Below the pieces are notes generated by a model. It searched no databases. It saw nothing but the letters and a program-made list of their open reading frames with translations, and was not told the DNA's origin. Positions 1 through 11,583 of a stretch of DNA of 64,000 nt are shown here, in pieces (position 1 is the stretch's first letter; each line of letters opens with the position of its first letter). The translations under genes were made by a program, and so were the position numbers. Source of the stretch: Salinisphaera sp963835375 (lineage in GTDB: Bacteria; Pseudomonadota; Gammaproteobacteria; Nevskiales; Salinisphaeraceae); contig CAWIGB010000011.1 in assembly GCA_963835375.1 (NCBI GenBank), positions 124,001-188,000 of the forward strand, given 5' to 3'.

Positions 1-537
1 CTTGAGAAACGCCACATCGCTCAGGCCGCGCGGGAACATGTACGTATCCGGCATGAACCGGCCTTCCGCCTTCTGGTTCGGATGGCCGAGCGCCGCCATG
101 ATCTGGGCACTCGTCTTGCCACGCAGCGTGTGCTTGAGCGCCGGATCGTGGTTGACCGCCTGCATGATCTGCTTGAAACGCCACCCCTCCACCAGCGTCA
201 ATCGATGCTGGCGAATTTTGCCCGACACCAGAAGCGCGAGCAGCTGGCGCGGATCCTGCTGGGCCGGCACCAGATATTCACCGCTCTTGATGCTGGTCGC
301 CTGTCCCGTGAAACGCGCGTACAGCGACAGGTAACGCTCTTCCCGCGGCCAGCGGATGATCTGCTCGCGGCGCAGCTGATGGACGAGCCCGCGGAATGTG
401 GTGCCGGGCGCGACCTCGATGAGCTCCGGCTGCGCATTACCGAGCGGTTCAGAAAAAAACCGAGCGACGTCGGCCGCAAGAATGGCGGCGGCCAGCAAGG
501 CTGCCAGAACGAAACCGTAGACAAGACGCAGGAACAC
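1..537 (-). CDS. mltG: Endolytic murein transglycosylase MltG (3' end beyond left edge)
   Basis: Inner-membrane lytic transglycosylase that cleaves nascent glycan strands and helps set their length. About 179 N-terminal residues are visible. One membrane helix lies at residues ~3-22, followed by the LysM-like and early YceG region with family motifs GEYLV, LTLVEGWRFKQIM and GRFMPDTYMFPRG. The catalytic Glu region lies outside the window. The start is GTG at 537, chosen because an AAGGAG ribosome site lies 11 bases upstream and the ORF follows the pabC stop by 21 bases. The order pabC-mltG is typical of gammaproteobacteria. No frameshift is seen in the visible part. Confidence 0.93.
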   Translation of the reverse strand, partial: MFLRLVYGFVLAALLAAAILAADVARFFSEPLGNAQPELIEVAPGTTFRGLVHQLRREQIIRWPREERYLSLYARFTGQATSIKSGEYLVPAQQDPRQLLALLVSGKIRQHRLTLVEGWRFKQIMQAVNHDPALKHTLRGKTSAQIMAALGHPNQKAEGRFMPDTYMFPRGLSDVAFLK

Positions 538-558
538 GGGCGTCGAAACTCCTTGAAA

Positions 559-1361
559 CTAAACGCTGTCCGCAAGCAGCGCATTCGCGCGCTCGGCCAG
601 CGAACGGCTCCCATCGAACGCATGATCGCCGATCCGGGTAACCGCTATCGCTCCGCTCACGCTGTTGCAGGCAATAGCGCCCTCGAAATCATTCAGGCGC
701 ACCTGCCCGATTTCGCATTCCGCGAGTGTCGGCACGGCCGCACGCAGGCGCTCGCGCGTGGCGCCGATCACACCCGCATGCTTGAGGTGGGGCGTCCACC
801 AGGCTCCCGCCCCATCGACAAAAATCAGGTTACGCATGGTCGTGCAGATCAGGCGCCCGGAACTGTCGCACATCGCCGCGTCGGAGACGTTACAGCGTTC
901 ACAGTACTGGCGTGCCAATACTTGCTCGAGGCGATTGAGATGCTTCACGCCGGGAAGCGCGGACGGCGTCGCCAGCACAACCGGACAGCGCGGCAGTGCC
1001 AGCGCGTCGGGGGCGGCGCGGCAGCCCATAGTGCAGACTCACGATCCGGCGCGGCGTGGCTGGGCCTCGGCGGCGCATACCCTCGCCCGCCGCTGCCGCG
1101 GGTGATCACGATCTTGAGCACCCCGGATGCCTCGTCGCCTGCCAGCGCCAGCATGTCGGCCTCGAGCAATTCACGGGGCGGCGCGTCCAGACCCAGCGCG
1201 GCGCAATCGTGTACCAGGCGTGCATAGTGGAATCGCCAGGCGAGCGCTAGACCCGCCTGCACTCGGATGGTTCGAAAAATACCGTCGCCATAGGCCAGGC
1301 CCCGGTCGTCGGCCGGCAGTGCGCCCGCCGCGCGACCGTCAATTCGCATCGCGTCAGCCAT
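559..1361 (-). CDS. pabC: Aminodeoxychorismate lyase PabC (frameshifted)
   Basis: PLP enzyme of fold type IV that converts 4-amino-4-deoxychorismate to p-aminobenzoate and pyruvate for folate synthesis. The N-terminal part reads RGLAYGDGIFRTIRV and ITRGSGGRGY. The C-terminal part, in another frame, reads VVLATPSALPGVKHLNRLEQ, which is diagnostic for the family and includes the active-site lysine region. The frame changes near 1015-1035. The ATG at 1361 overlaps the pabB stop by 8 bases, so the two are probably translationally coupled; a second ATG at 1349 is possible. The break is probably a sequencing indel because both halves are well conserved. Confidence 0.88.
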
Positions 1362-2742
1362 CGATCGTGCCCGTTTGCGAATCGCGGAACGCGCGCAGCA
1401 CGCCGTGCGCCTTGTGGCGGGTTTCGGCCAGCTCCGATTCGGGGTTCGAATCGGCCACGATGCCTGCGCCGGTGCGCAGCGTCAGGTCGCGCCCGGCCTG
1501 GGTAAGCGAACGAATGATGATGTTCGTATCCATCGTGCCGCAGCGGCTCAGATAACCGATACTGCCGGTGTAGGCGCCGCGCCCCACGCTTTCGAGTTCG
1601 GCAATGATCTGCATGCAACGCACCTTCGGGCACCCGGTGATCGTGCCACCCGGGAAGACTGCCTTGAGCGCGGCGCCCGGGCCGACGCCGTCATGGAGCC
1701 GGCCGCGCACGTTGGAGACGATATGGTGGACGTGCGCGTAGGACTCGACCACCATCAGCTCGTCCACTTCGATACTGCCCGGCCGACACACCCGCCCCAG
1801 GTCGTTGCGCACGAGATCGATGAGCATGACGTGCTCGGCACGTTCCTTGGGATGGGTGATCAATTGCTCGCTGATTTCGGCATCGCGACCAAAGCGCCGA
1901 CGCCGAGTGCCGGCAATCGGCCGAACGCTCGCCCGGCCGTCACGGAGCGCGAGCAGACGCTCGGGCGAGGAACAGATCAACGCTGCCCCCTGCCAATGCA
2001 TCAACGCCGAGAACGGCGCCGGGTTCGCGGCGCGCAAGGCCGTGTAGACCGTGCCCGGCGAGGTGTCTTCCAGCAACGTCCCATGCCAGGCGCGCGCCAG
2101 ATTGGCCTGGAATACGTCGCCCGCCAGGATGTATTCACGGGCGCGAGCAACGGCGTCGAGATAGCTGCCGGGCTCGTCCTCTCGCCACCGGATCGCCGGG
2201 TACGCAACAGGCTCTGCCGAGACGTTGCCGAGCGCTTCCAGCAGCGCAAGCAGTCGGGCCACGCGACCCTCATCGGCGTTTTCGGCGATCACATCGAGCG
2301 TGGCGCGCTGACGATCGTGGATGATCGCGCTACGACAGCGCAGCGCGAGCGCGCTCGGCAGCCCGTCATCGGCCGACGGCAAGTCCAATCCCGGTTCCAC
2401 GCCCGAGGCCATCTCATAACCGAGATAAACCATCCAGCCACCGACGAACGGCAGATCCGTGACCGGGGCGCAATCCTTCGCAGCGCATGCGTCCAGCGCG
2501 TCGAAAAAGGCCGATCGAGAGCCGAGCTGCTCGGGCGTTATCGTCCCGGCCGGGTCGGCCAGCAGGATATCGTAACGGGACTGAGCCGCCGCACCGGCAC
2601 TCGACTCCAGCAATGCCGGACATAAATCGGGTTCGGCACACGCCAACTGGTACAGCGGGGCGTAATCACACGCGTCCACGGTCGCCCGAGCCAGATCGTC
2701 TTCCACCCCGATCCGACCCGCGGGACGAGGCCCCGCGATCAA
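1354..2742 (-). CDS. pabB: Aminodeoxychorismate synthase component I PabB
   Basis: Chorismate-utilising enzyme that makes aminodeoxychorismate with the glutaminase PabA. The C-terminal chorismate-binding domain is intact: RPIAGTRRRR, HVMLIDLVRNDLG and FPGGTITGCPKVR. At 462 codons the length is normal. The position occupied by Lys274 in E. coli PabB (PIKGT) is Ala here (PIAGT), as in TrpE; the neighbouring pabC and the absence of trp genes favour PabB. The proposed start is TTG at 2742, overlapping the fabF stop. An in-frame GTG 12 codons later is an alternative. Confidence 0.88.
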   Translation of the reverse strand: MIAGPRPAGRIGVEDDLARATVDACDYAPLYQLACAEPDLCPALLESSAGAAAQSRYDILLADPAGTITPEQLGSRSAFFDALDACAAKDCAPVTDLPFVGGWMVYLGYEMASGVEPGLDLPSADDGLPSALALRCRSAIIHDRQRATLDVIAENADEGRVARLLALLEALGNVSAEPVAYPAIRWREDEPGSYLDAVARAREYILAGDVFQANLARAWHGTLLEDTSPGTVYTALRAANPAPFSALMHWQGAALICSSPERLLALRDGRASVRPIAGTRRRRFGRDAEISEQLITHPKERAEHVMLIDLVRNDLGRVCRPGSIEVDELMVVESYAHVHHIVSNVRGRLHDGVGPGAALKAVFPGGTITGCPKVRCMQIIAELESVGRGAYTGSIGYLSRCGTMDTNIIIRSLTQAGRDLTLRTGAGIVADSNPESELAETRHKAHGVLRAFRDSQTGTIDG

Positions 2743-3980
2743 TCGAAACGCTTGAGTATCAGCGAGCCGTTCGTGCCGCCGAAGCCGAAGGAGTTCGACA
2801 ACGCGACATCGATCTTCATCTCGCGCGCGGTGTGCGGCACGTAGTCGAGCGTGCAGCCTTCGGCCGGGTGGTCGAGATTGATCGTCGGCGGCGCCACCTG
2901 ATCGCGAATGGCCAGCAGTGCGAAGATCGCTTCGGCCGATCCGGCCGCGCCGAGCATGTGGCCGGTCATGGACTTGGTGGAACTGACCGCCACCTTTTTC
3001 GCTGCGCTGCCCATGACCGCCTCGATCGACTGGCTTTCGGACACATCTCCCGCTTGGGTCGATGTGCCGTGGGCATTGATGTAGTCAATATCCTCACCGG
3101 TCATTTCGGCATCCGCCAGCGCGTTGATCATGCACTGCTTGGACCCGCGGCCGCTGGGCATCGTGATGTGATGCGCATCCCCGCTCATGCCGAAGCCGAC
3201 GACTTCGCCATAGATCCTGGCGCCACGTGCCTTGGCGGCATCGAGATCTTCCAGCATCAGCACGCCCGCGCCATCGGAGAGCACGAAGCCATCGCGATCG
3301 ACGTCCCAAGGCCGGCTTGCGGCCGTCGGGTCATCATTACGCGTCGACAGTGCCTTGGCCGAGCAGAAGCCAGCGAGTCCGATCGGATTGACCGCCATCT
3401 CGCAACCGCCGGCGACCATGGCATCGGCGTCACCGTAGGCGATCATGCGAGCGGCCAGACCGATGTTATGCACACCGGTCGTGCACGCGGACACGGCCGC
3501 GATGTTCGGGCCGTGCAGGTTGAGCTGGATCGAGATCTGGCCCGCGGCCATATTCGCGATGCTGCTCGGAATGAAAAACGGCGAGACTTTCTTCGGGCTG
3601 TAGCCCGATTCGTGAAAGCTCGCGCAGGTCTTCAGGATCGTGCCGATACCGCCGATGCCCGAGCCCACGGCCACACCGACACGATCGTTGTATTCGTCGG
3701 ACAGTTCATAGCCACTGTCATCGATGGCCTGAACCGCAGCCGCCACCCCGTAATGCACGAACGGGTCGAAGCGCTTGGCTTCCTTGGCCGACATGTACTG
3801 GGTAACGTCGAAATCGCGAATCGGTCCCCCGAAGCGGGTCGGATATTTCGACACGTCGAAGCTATCGATCGACGTAATCCCGCTGCGACCGGCAAGAATG
3901 CCGGCCCAGGTCGATTCCACGTCCAGGCCCAGCGGAGAAATCATCCCCAGGCCGGTTACTACCACGCGACGCTGTTTCAA
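2739..3980 (-). CDS. fabF: Beta-ketoacyl-ACP synthase II FabF
   Basis: Elongating condensing enzyme of type II fatty-acid synthesis. The catalytic triad is visible: Cys in AVSACTTGVHN, His in NAHGTSTQAGD and His in SMTGHMLGAAG, with the C-terminal FGFGGTNGSLI loop. I chose TTG at 3980 because a GGAGG site lies 7 bases upstream and it gives 413 residues, the length of E. coli FabF; a TTG at 3995 is in frame but lacks that spacing. It follows acpP by about 90 bases and overlaps pabB, consistent with one fab-pab-mltG transcript. The frame is unbroken. Confidence 0.97.
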   Translation of the reverse strand: MKQRRVVVTGLGMISPLGLDVESTWAGILAGRSGITSIDSFDVSKYPTRFGGPIRDFDVTQYMSAKEAKRFDPFVHYGVAAAVQAIDDSGYELSDEYNDRVGVAVGSGIGGIGTILKTCASFHESGYSPKKVSPFFIPSSIANMAAGQISIQLNLHGPNIAAVSACTTGVHNIGLAARMIAYGDADAMVAGGCEMAVNPIGLAGFCSAKALSTRNDDPTAASRPWDVDRDGFVLSDGAGVLMLEDLDAAKARGARIYGEVVGFGMSGDAHHITMPSGRGSKQCMINALADAEMTGEDIDYINAHGTSTQAGDVSESQSIEAVMGSAAKKVAVSSTKSMTGHMLGAAGSAEAIFALLAIRDQVAPPTINLDHPAEGCTLDYVPHTAREMKIDVALSNSFGFGGTNGSLILKRFD

Positions 3981-4073
3981 CGACGCCCCCTCCAACGAAT
4001 GGTGCCGCCCGCAACGGACGGCATTGATCCGGCCGGCCGGTCATGAATACCGGCCGACGACTTGATCGGGCTA

Positions 4074-4313
4074 TCAGCCCTCGGCGTGCGACTTGATGTA
4101 GTCGACCGCGTCCTTGACCTTGACGATCTTCTCGGCTTCCTCATCGGGAATATCGATTTCGAACTCTTCCTCAAGCGCCATGACCAGCTCGACCGTATCC
4201 AGCGAGTCGGCACCCAGATCGTCGACGAACGAGGCTTCCGAGGTCACCTGGTCTTCGCTGACCGACAACTGCTCGGCGATGATTTTCTGTACTCGTTCTT
4301 CCACGCTACTCAT
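4074..4313 (-). CDS. acpP: Acyl carrier protein
   Basis: Small acidic carrier that holds fatty-acyl intermediates on a phosphopantetheine arm. The attachment serine lies in GADSLDTVELVM, and helix III reads FEIDIPDEEAEKI. I set the start at ATG 4313 (79 residues, the family's usual size) because AGGAG lies 7 bases upstream; an in-frame ATG at 4346 would add an unusual 11-residue extension. It sits between fabG and fabF as in most gammaproteobacteria. The frame is intact and the protein is highly acidic. Confidence 0.98.
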   Translation of the reverse strand: MSSVEERVQKIIAEQLSVSEDQVTSEASFVDDLGADSLDTVELVMALEEEFEIDIPDEEAEKIVKVKDAVDYIKSHAEG

Positions 4314-4413
4314 GGGTTGTCTCCTGTTGCTTGTGTGCGCGTTCATGAAGCGCGAATCCGCCCTCGCGAACCGCGCGCCATTCTAGGGAAAAAGGTGCCG
4401 TCTCGCCAGACGA

Positions 4414-5170
4414 TCAAGCCCCCATATACAGTCCGCCGTTAACACTCAGCGTCTCGCCTGTAATATAACCGGCTGCAGGCGAGACGAGAAATGCCACGGC
4501 GGACGCGATGTCATCGACCGCCCCAAGGCGACCGAGCGGAATCTGGCCGAGCATGGCCTCACGGGTCGATTCCGGCAGATCGCGGGTCATGTCGGTTTCG
4601 ATGAACCCGGGGGCGACGGCGTTGACGGTGATCGCCCGCGAGCCGACCTCGCGGGCCATCGAGCGCGTCAGCCCGAGCAGGCCGGCCTTGGCGGCGCTGT
4701 AGTTGACCTGCCCGGCGTTACCGGTGAGCCCGACCACCGAGCTGACGTTCACGATGCGCCCGGCCCGGGCCTTCATCATGCCTTTCAGCACGGCTTTCGA
4801 TACGCGGAAGACGCCCGACAGGTTGGCATCGATGACGGCCTGCCAATCGTCTTCCTTCATGCGCATCATCAGCGTATCGCGCGTGATGGCCGCATTATTG
4901 ACCACGATCGTGGGCGCGCCGAAGTCCTTGCCGATTTCCTTGATCAATGTCTCGATGGCGGCCGCATCGGTCACATCGAGTACGCGGCCGGCGCCGGCCG
5001 GGTCGTGACCGGCCAGGCGCTCATCGATCGCCGCGGCGCCCTTGTCGCTGGTCGCTGTACCGACGACGGTCGCGCCGTCGTGCGGCGAGCCGATCGGCGA
5101 TGGCGGCGCCGATGCCACGGCTGGCGCCGGTCACGAGAGCGATCTGGCCGGAAAGAGCTTTGGAGGACAT
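4414..5170 (-). CDS. fabG: 3-oxoacyl-ACP reductase FabG (frameshifted near N-terminus)
   Basis: NADPH-dependent short-chain dehydrogenase that reduces beta-ketoacyl-ACP. The N-terminal cofactor motif ALVTGASRGIGAAIA is read from ATG 5170. After about 28 codons the frame shifts near 5080-5090, and the rest continues with VVNNAAITRDTLM, the catalytic Ser and YxxxK (NVSSVVGLTGNAGQVNYSAAKAG) and the C-terminal TGETLSVNGGLYM. Removing one base restores a complete ~250-residue enzyme. FabG is essential, so this is almost certainly an assembly indel. It lies between fabD and acpP. Confidence 0.93.
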
Positions 5171-5213
5171 AGCGAGCCTGAAACTGGGATTCGAGACGGG
5201 AAGAAGCGACGGT

Positions 5214-6177
5214 TCAGCGATCGGGGCCCGCCGCCGCGGAGAGCGCCGCGTCGAAGCTGCCCGGATCGGACAAGGCGAGGGTCTGCAGCGACTTGTCGAT
5301 ACGCTTATTGAGACCGGTCAGAACCTTGCCCGGGACCGCATTCGACGAACAGCTGACAGTTCTCGGCTGCCAGGCGATGAATGGTCTCGGCCCACTGTAC
5401 GGATTGCGCGAGCTGCGCCACCAGCGCGCGACGCACGCCTTCGATATCCTCGCGTGGGCGCGCGTCCACGTTATGGTAAACCGGTATGCTCGGTTCGCGC
5501 AGCGGGATATCGGCCAGGTGCGAAGCCAAGCGGTCGGCGGCCGGCTGCATCAGCGCGCAGTGCGACGGCACGCTCACGGCCAGCGCCTTGACCATCTTGG
5601 CGCCTTTATCCTTGGCCAGCGCCGATGCCTTGTCCACCGCGGCCGCGTGGCCAGCGATCACGACTTGGTTAGGGGCGTTGAAGTTCGCGGCAGATACTGT
5701 CAGCCCTTCGCTGGATAGCGCCGCCGAGGCTTCGTCGCAGGCCGCGCGAACATCGTCGTCGGACAAGCCGAGTACAGCAGCCATGGCGCCCTCGCCGGCG
5801 CCCACGGCATCCTGCATCGCCTGGCCGCGCAAACGAGTCAGGCGCAATGCATCGGCGAAATCGAGCGTGCCCGCCACGACCAGCGCGCTGTATTCACCCA
5901 GGCTGTGGCCGGCCACGAAACTTGGCGTCGGTCCGCCGGCGGCCTGCCAGGCGCGCCATACGGCGATGCTGGCGGCGACGAGCGCCGGTTGGGTGTATTC
6001 GGTGCGATCGAGCGTATCCGCCGGGCCGTTGGCGACCAGGTCAGCCATGTCGTAACCCAGGACGTCGCTGGCTTCGTCGAGCGTCTGCTGGATCGCCGGA
6101 TGCTGTTGACCGAGCTCGGCCAGCATCCCGACCGACTGTGCCCCCTGGCCGGGGAAAAGCATGGCAAATCGCGACAT
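5214..6177 (-). CDS. fabD: Malonyl-CoA:ACP transacylase FabD (frameshifted near C-terminus)
   Basis: Transfers malonyl groups to ACP to feed fatty-acid elongation. It begins MSRFAMLFPGQGAQSVGM. The nucleophilic serine is in AGHSLGEYSALV, and the second catalytic region is VSVPSHCALM. The end, VECGPGKVLTGL, is reached only after correcting one extra base near 5325; the corrected frame stops at 5214-5216. It is the first gene of the visible minus-strand fab cluster, upstream of fabG. The corrected length of about 320 residues is normal for the family. Confidence 0.94.
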
Positions 6178-6305
6178 ACAGGTCTTGGTGACTCAGCCTC
6201 CGAATCGAATGGCCGCATCATACCCGGGGTCGGCTCGCTTGGCCACGCAAAAATCGGCTTTGCTAGAATCGTACGCTTCGTTTTTGCCGGCCGAGGCGCG
6301 TCGTC

Positions 6306-6752
6306 ATGGTCCATGCCGAACTTACCGTTGCCGCCATCGTGAAACGCGACTCGCATTACCTCGTGATCGAGGAGATTGCTCATGGCCGGCGCGTGATCAA
6401 CCAGCCGGCGGGCCATGTGGAAGCGGGCGAGACCATTCTCGAGGCGGCGATCCGAGAGACCCGTGAGGAAAGCGCCTGGCGATTTCATCCCCGCGGTTTC
6501 ATCGGCATGTACTACTGGCCGCACGACGATGGTCGTACGACGCTGCGGGTCGCGCTCGCGGGCGAGGTCGACGATCATCTGCCCGAACAGCCACTCGACG
6601 AGGGCATCATCGCCACGCACTGGCTGACGCGTGCCGATCTGGCCGCGCGCTCCGATTTGCGCAGCGCGCTGGTGCTTCAGTCCATCGATGATTTCGAACG
6701 CTTTGACAGCATGCCGCTTGACCGCGTTCGACACATGACGAGTTCATCATGA
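6306..6752 (+). CDS. nudJ: Nudix hydrolase, NudJ type
   Basis: Predicted Nudix phosphatase; NudJ of E. coli acts on thiamine pyrophosphate precursors and nucleotides. The Nudix box is GHVEAGETILEAAIRETREE, followed by Ala where most Nudix boxes have Gly (EESAW). The 148-residue length fits. The ATG of mnmA overlaps the end of this gene by 4 bases, giving the conserved order nudJ-mnmA-hflD. A TAGAAT hexamer with a TG extension at 6261-6269 could be its -10 element. The substrate is inferred only from family and neighbours. Confidence 0.88.
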   Translation: MVHAELTVAAIVKRDSHYLVIEEIAHGRRVINQPAGHVEAGETILEAAIRETREESAWRFHPRGFIGMYYWPHDDGRTTLRVALAGEVDDHLPEQPLDEGIIATHWLTRADLAARSDLRSALVLQSIDDFERFDSMPLDRVRHMTSSS

Positions 6753-7900
6753 AGGTCGCACAACGCAATCCCGCCGATACCCGGGTGATCGTGGGCGTGT
6801 CGGGCGGTGTGGATTCCTCCGTGACGGCGCTCAGGCTGGTCGAGGCGGGGTATCAGGTCGAAGCCCTGTTCATGTTCAACTGGAGCGAAGATGAAGCGGG
6901 CCGCTGCCAGGCCGCGGACGACTTCGACGACGCGGCCGCCGTCTGCGACGCGCTGGATATCCCGCTGCATCGCGCGGATTTCTCACGCGAGTACAAGGCC
7001 CGGGTCTTCCGCTATTTCCTCGACAGCTATGCGTCCGGGCGCACGCCCAACCCTGATGTGCTCTGCAATCGGGAGATCAAGTTCGATGCCTTCATGCATC
7101 ACGCGGACCGTCTCGGCGCCGACATGATTGCGACCGGGCATTACGCGCGCATCGACCATCATGGTGAACGCCCGCGCCTGTTGCGCGGACTCGATTCCGC
7201 CAAGGACCAGTCCTATTTCCTGTCGGCGGTGCCGCTCAAGGCGCTCGCGCGCACTCTCTTCCCCCTCGGCGAGATCGACAAGACGGATGTCCGCGCGATC
7301 GCCAAGCGCGCCGGCCTGCCGGTCCACGACAAACCGGACAGCACCGGCGTGTGCTTCATCGGCGAACGCGATTTCGAAGGCTTCCTGCGCGAATACCTGT
7401 CCGGTCGCGCCGGCCCCGTGCGCGTTTCCGGCGGGCCACTCGATGGGCAGGTGATCGCCGAGCACTCGGGCCTCATCTATTACACCATCGGGCAGCGCCG
7501 GGGCCTCGGGCTGGGCGGCATCGCCGGGGCCGATGAAGGGCCCTGGTATGTCGTCGCCAAGGATCTGACGAGCGACACACTGTGGGTGAGTCAGGACGCC
7601 ACCCATCCGTCACTCGAGCAGACCGAGCTGGTTGCTGGCGCGCCCCATTGGCTGATCGCTGCACCGGCGGGGCCGTTACGCTGCAGCGCCCAGGTCCGGT
7701 ATCGTCAGACTGCCATCGAGTGCGAAGCCACGCCGCTTGCCGACGGTGGCATCCGTGTCCGCTTCGAAAAGCCGCCACGGGCGATCGCGCCGGGGCAGTA
7801 CGTGGTTTTCTATGACGGTGCGCACTGCCTGGGCAGCGCGGAGATACAGACTGCCGGCGGCGACGCCGCGGCGGCCCACGAGAATTGTCTACACGCATGA
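6749..7900 (+). CDS. mnmA: tRNA-specific 2-thiouridylase MnmA
   Basis: Adds sulfur to uridine-34 of the Lys, Glu and Gln tRNAs using ATP and the TusE relay. The PP-loop is GVSGGVDSSVTAL. The first catalytic Cys lies in NPDVLCNREIKFD and the second in DSTGVCFIGERDFEGFL; C-terminal beta-barrel motifs such as IGQRRGLGLGG are present. At 383 residues with an unbroken frame it is complete. Its start overlaps the Nudix gene (ATGA) and its stop overlaps the hflD start at 7897, so all three are probably co-translated. Confidence 0.97.
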   Translation: MKVAQRNPADTRVIVGVSGGVDSSVTALRLVEAGYQVEALFMFNWSEDEAGRCQAADDFDDAAAVCDALDIPLHRADFSREYKARVFRYFLDSYASGRTPNPDVLCNREIKFDAFMHHADRLGADMIATGHYARIDHHGERPRLLRGLDSAKDQSYFLSAVPLKALARTLFPLGEIDKTDVRAIAKRAGLPVHDKPDSTGVCFIGERDFEGFLREYLSGRAGPVRVSGGPLDGQVIAEHSGLIYYTIGQRRGLGLGGIAGADEGPWYVVAKDLTSDTLWVSQDATHPSLEQTELVAGAPHWLIAAPAGPLRCSAQVRYRQTAIECEATPLADGGIRVRFEKPPRAIAPGQYVVFYDGAHCLGSAEIQTAGGDAAAAHENCLHA

Positions 7901-8496
7901 CCCAACAGAACTCGACGCTCGAAAACCAGGTACTGGCGCTGGCCGGGGTCGCCCAGTTCACGCTGTACGCGCATGAGCTGGCCACCGATGGGCGCGATCT
8001 GCCGACTCGTTTCAACCGCGCGACGCAGGCCATCTTCTGCACCGATCCCGACAGCGCGATCGATGTCTATGGCGACCGCTCGGGTGTGGCCGACGGGATC
8101 CGCTACCTGCGTGTGCAGCTTTCCGGTCAGCGGCCCGACGCCAAGGGCGCAGCGATCGCTCGCTATATCGGCCAGATCCTGAAGCTGTCGGGCAAGGTGC
8201 TCGGCGACGAGCAGGCGCTCGGGCGCATCCGCGGCGCCATCGATCGCGCGCGCCTGGCCGAGCCCGATGAGGTGGCGAACATTCTCAACGCTGCCTATCG
8301 GGAAACGATCAGCCCGATGAAGCCGCAGATCATGCTGCACGGCGAACCGACTTATCTGAAGAATGAATACATTCAGCGGCGCATTCGAACCCAGCTGTTG
8401 GCTGCGATCCGCTGCGGGGTGATGTGGCGCCAGTGCGGCGGCGGCTTCGTATCACTGTTCTTCCGCCGCAAGGCCCTGCTCGCCGCACTCGACTGA
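7897..8496 (+). CDS. hflD: HflD-family protein
   Basis: Conserved peripheral membrane protein; in E. coli HflD binds phage lambda CII and affects lysogeny, and its housekeeping role is unclear. The protein begins MTQQNSTLENQVLALAGV and has the family's all-helical pattern, with YIGQILKLSGKV and LLAAIRCGVMWRQ near the C-terminus. I chose ATG 7897, which overlaps the mnmA TGA; an ATG 12 bases earlier lies inside mnmA. At 199 residues it is close to the usual ~210. A GC-rich hairpin at 8505-8523 follows the stop but has no U tract. Confidence 0.92.
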   Translation: MTQQNSTLENQVLALAGVAQFTLYAHELATDGRDLPTRFNRATQAIFCTDPDSAIDVYGDRSGVADGIRYLRVQLSGQRPDAKGAAIARYIGQILKLSGKVLGDEQALGRIRGAIDRARLAEPDEVANILNAAYRETISPMKPQIMLHGEPTYLKNEYIQRRIRTQLLAAIRCGVMWRQCGGGFVSLFFRRKALLAALD

Positions 8497-8641
8497 ACGA
8501 GGAGCCGGCCCGCGCCGGGCCGGTGGCCGAACCCGGCGCGATGCCTGCAGGACATGGGGCGAACACGCTATACTTTCGCTGTTTTCCCGTCGTTCATGCG
8601 ACGTGTACGCCACAAGACCACAGGCCCAGGAGATGAGGTCC

Positions 8642-11374
<2,733 letters not shown>

Positions 11375-11398
11375 TCCCCGGCGCGTCATTCGGCACAG

Positions 11399-11423
11399 AG
11401 CCCCGCTTCGGCGGGGCTTTTTT
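11399..11423 (+). terminator. Rho-independent terminator of acnA
   Basis: A perfect stem, AGCCCCGC with GCGGGGCT, carries a TTCG tetraloop and runs into six Ts, beginning 25 bases after the acnA stop. It is a textbook intrinsic terminator. Confidence 0.95.
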
Positions 11424-11583
11424 ATGGCGCGAGACGCGCGCCTGAAAACGACCCCGAAAGCGGCTAACGACTGTGGGTCGCTGTATCCGACAACATTTGA
11501 CAGATCAATCGTGGATAACGACATAGTGACGATTATCGCGACGGTCGAGCTTCGCCGATCGGCTGTTCTGACAAGAGCGCTAC

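Noticed and set aside
8505..8523. GC-rich hairpin after hflD as a terminator
   Set aside because: CCGGCCC/GGGCCGG pairs well but no U tract follows on either strand.
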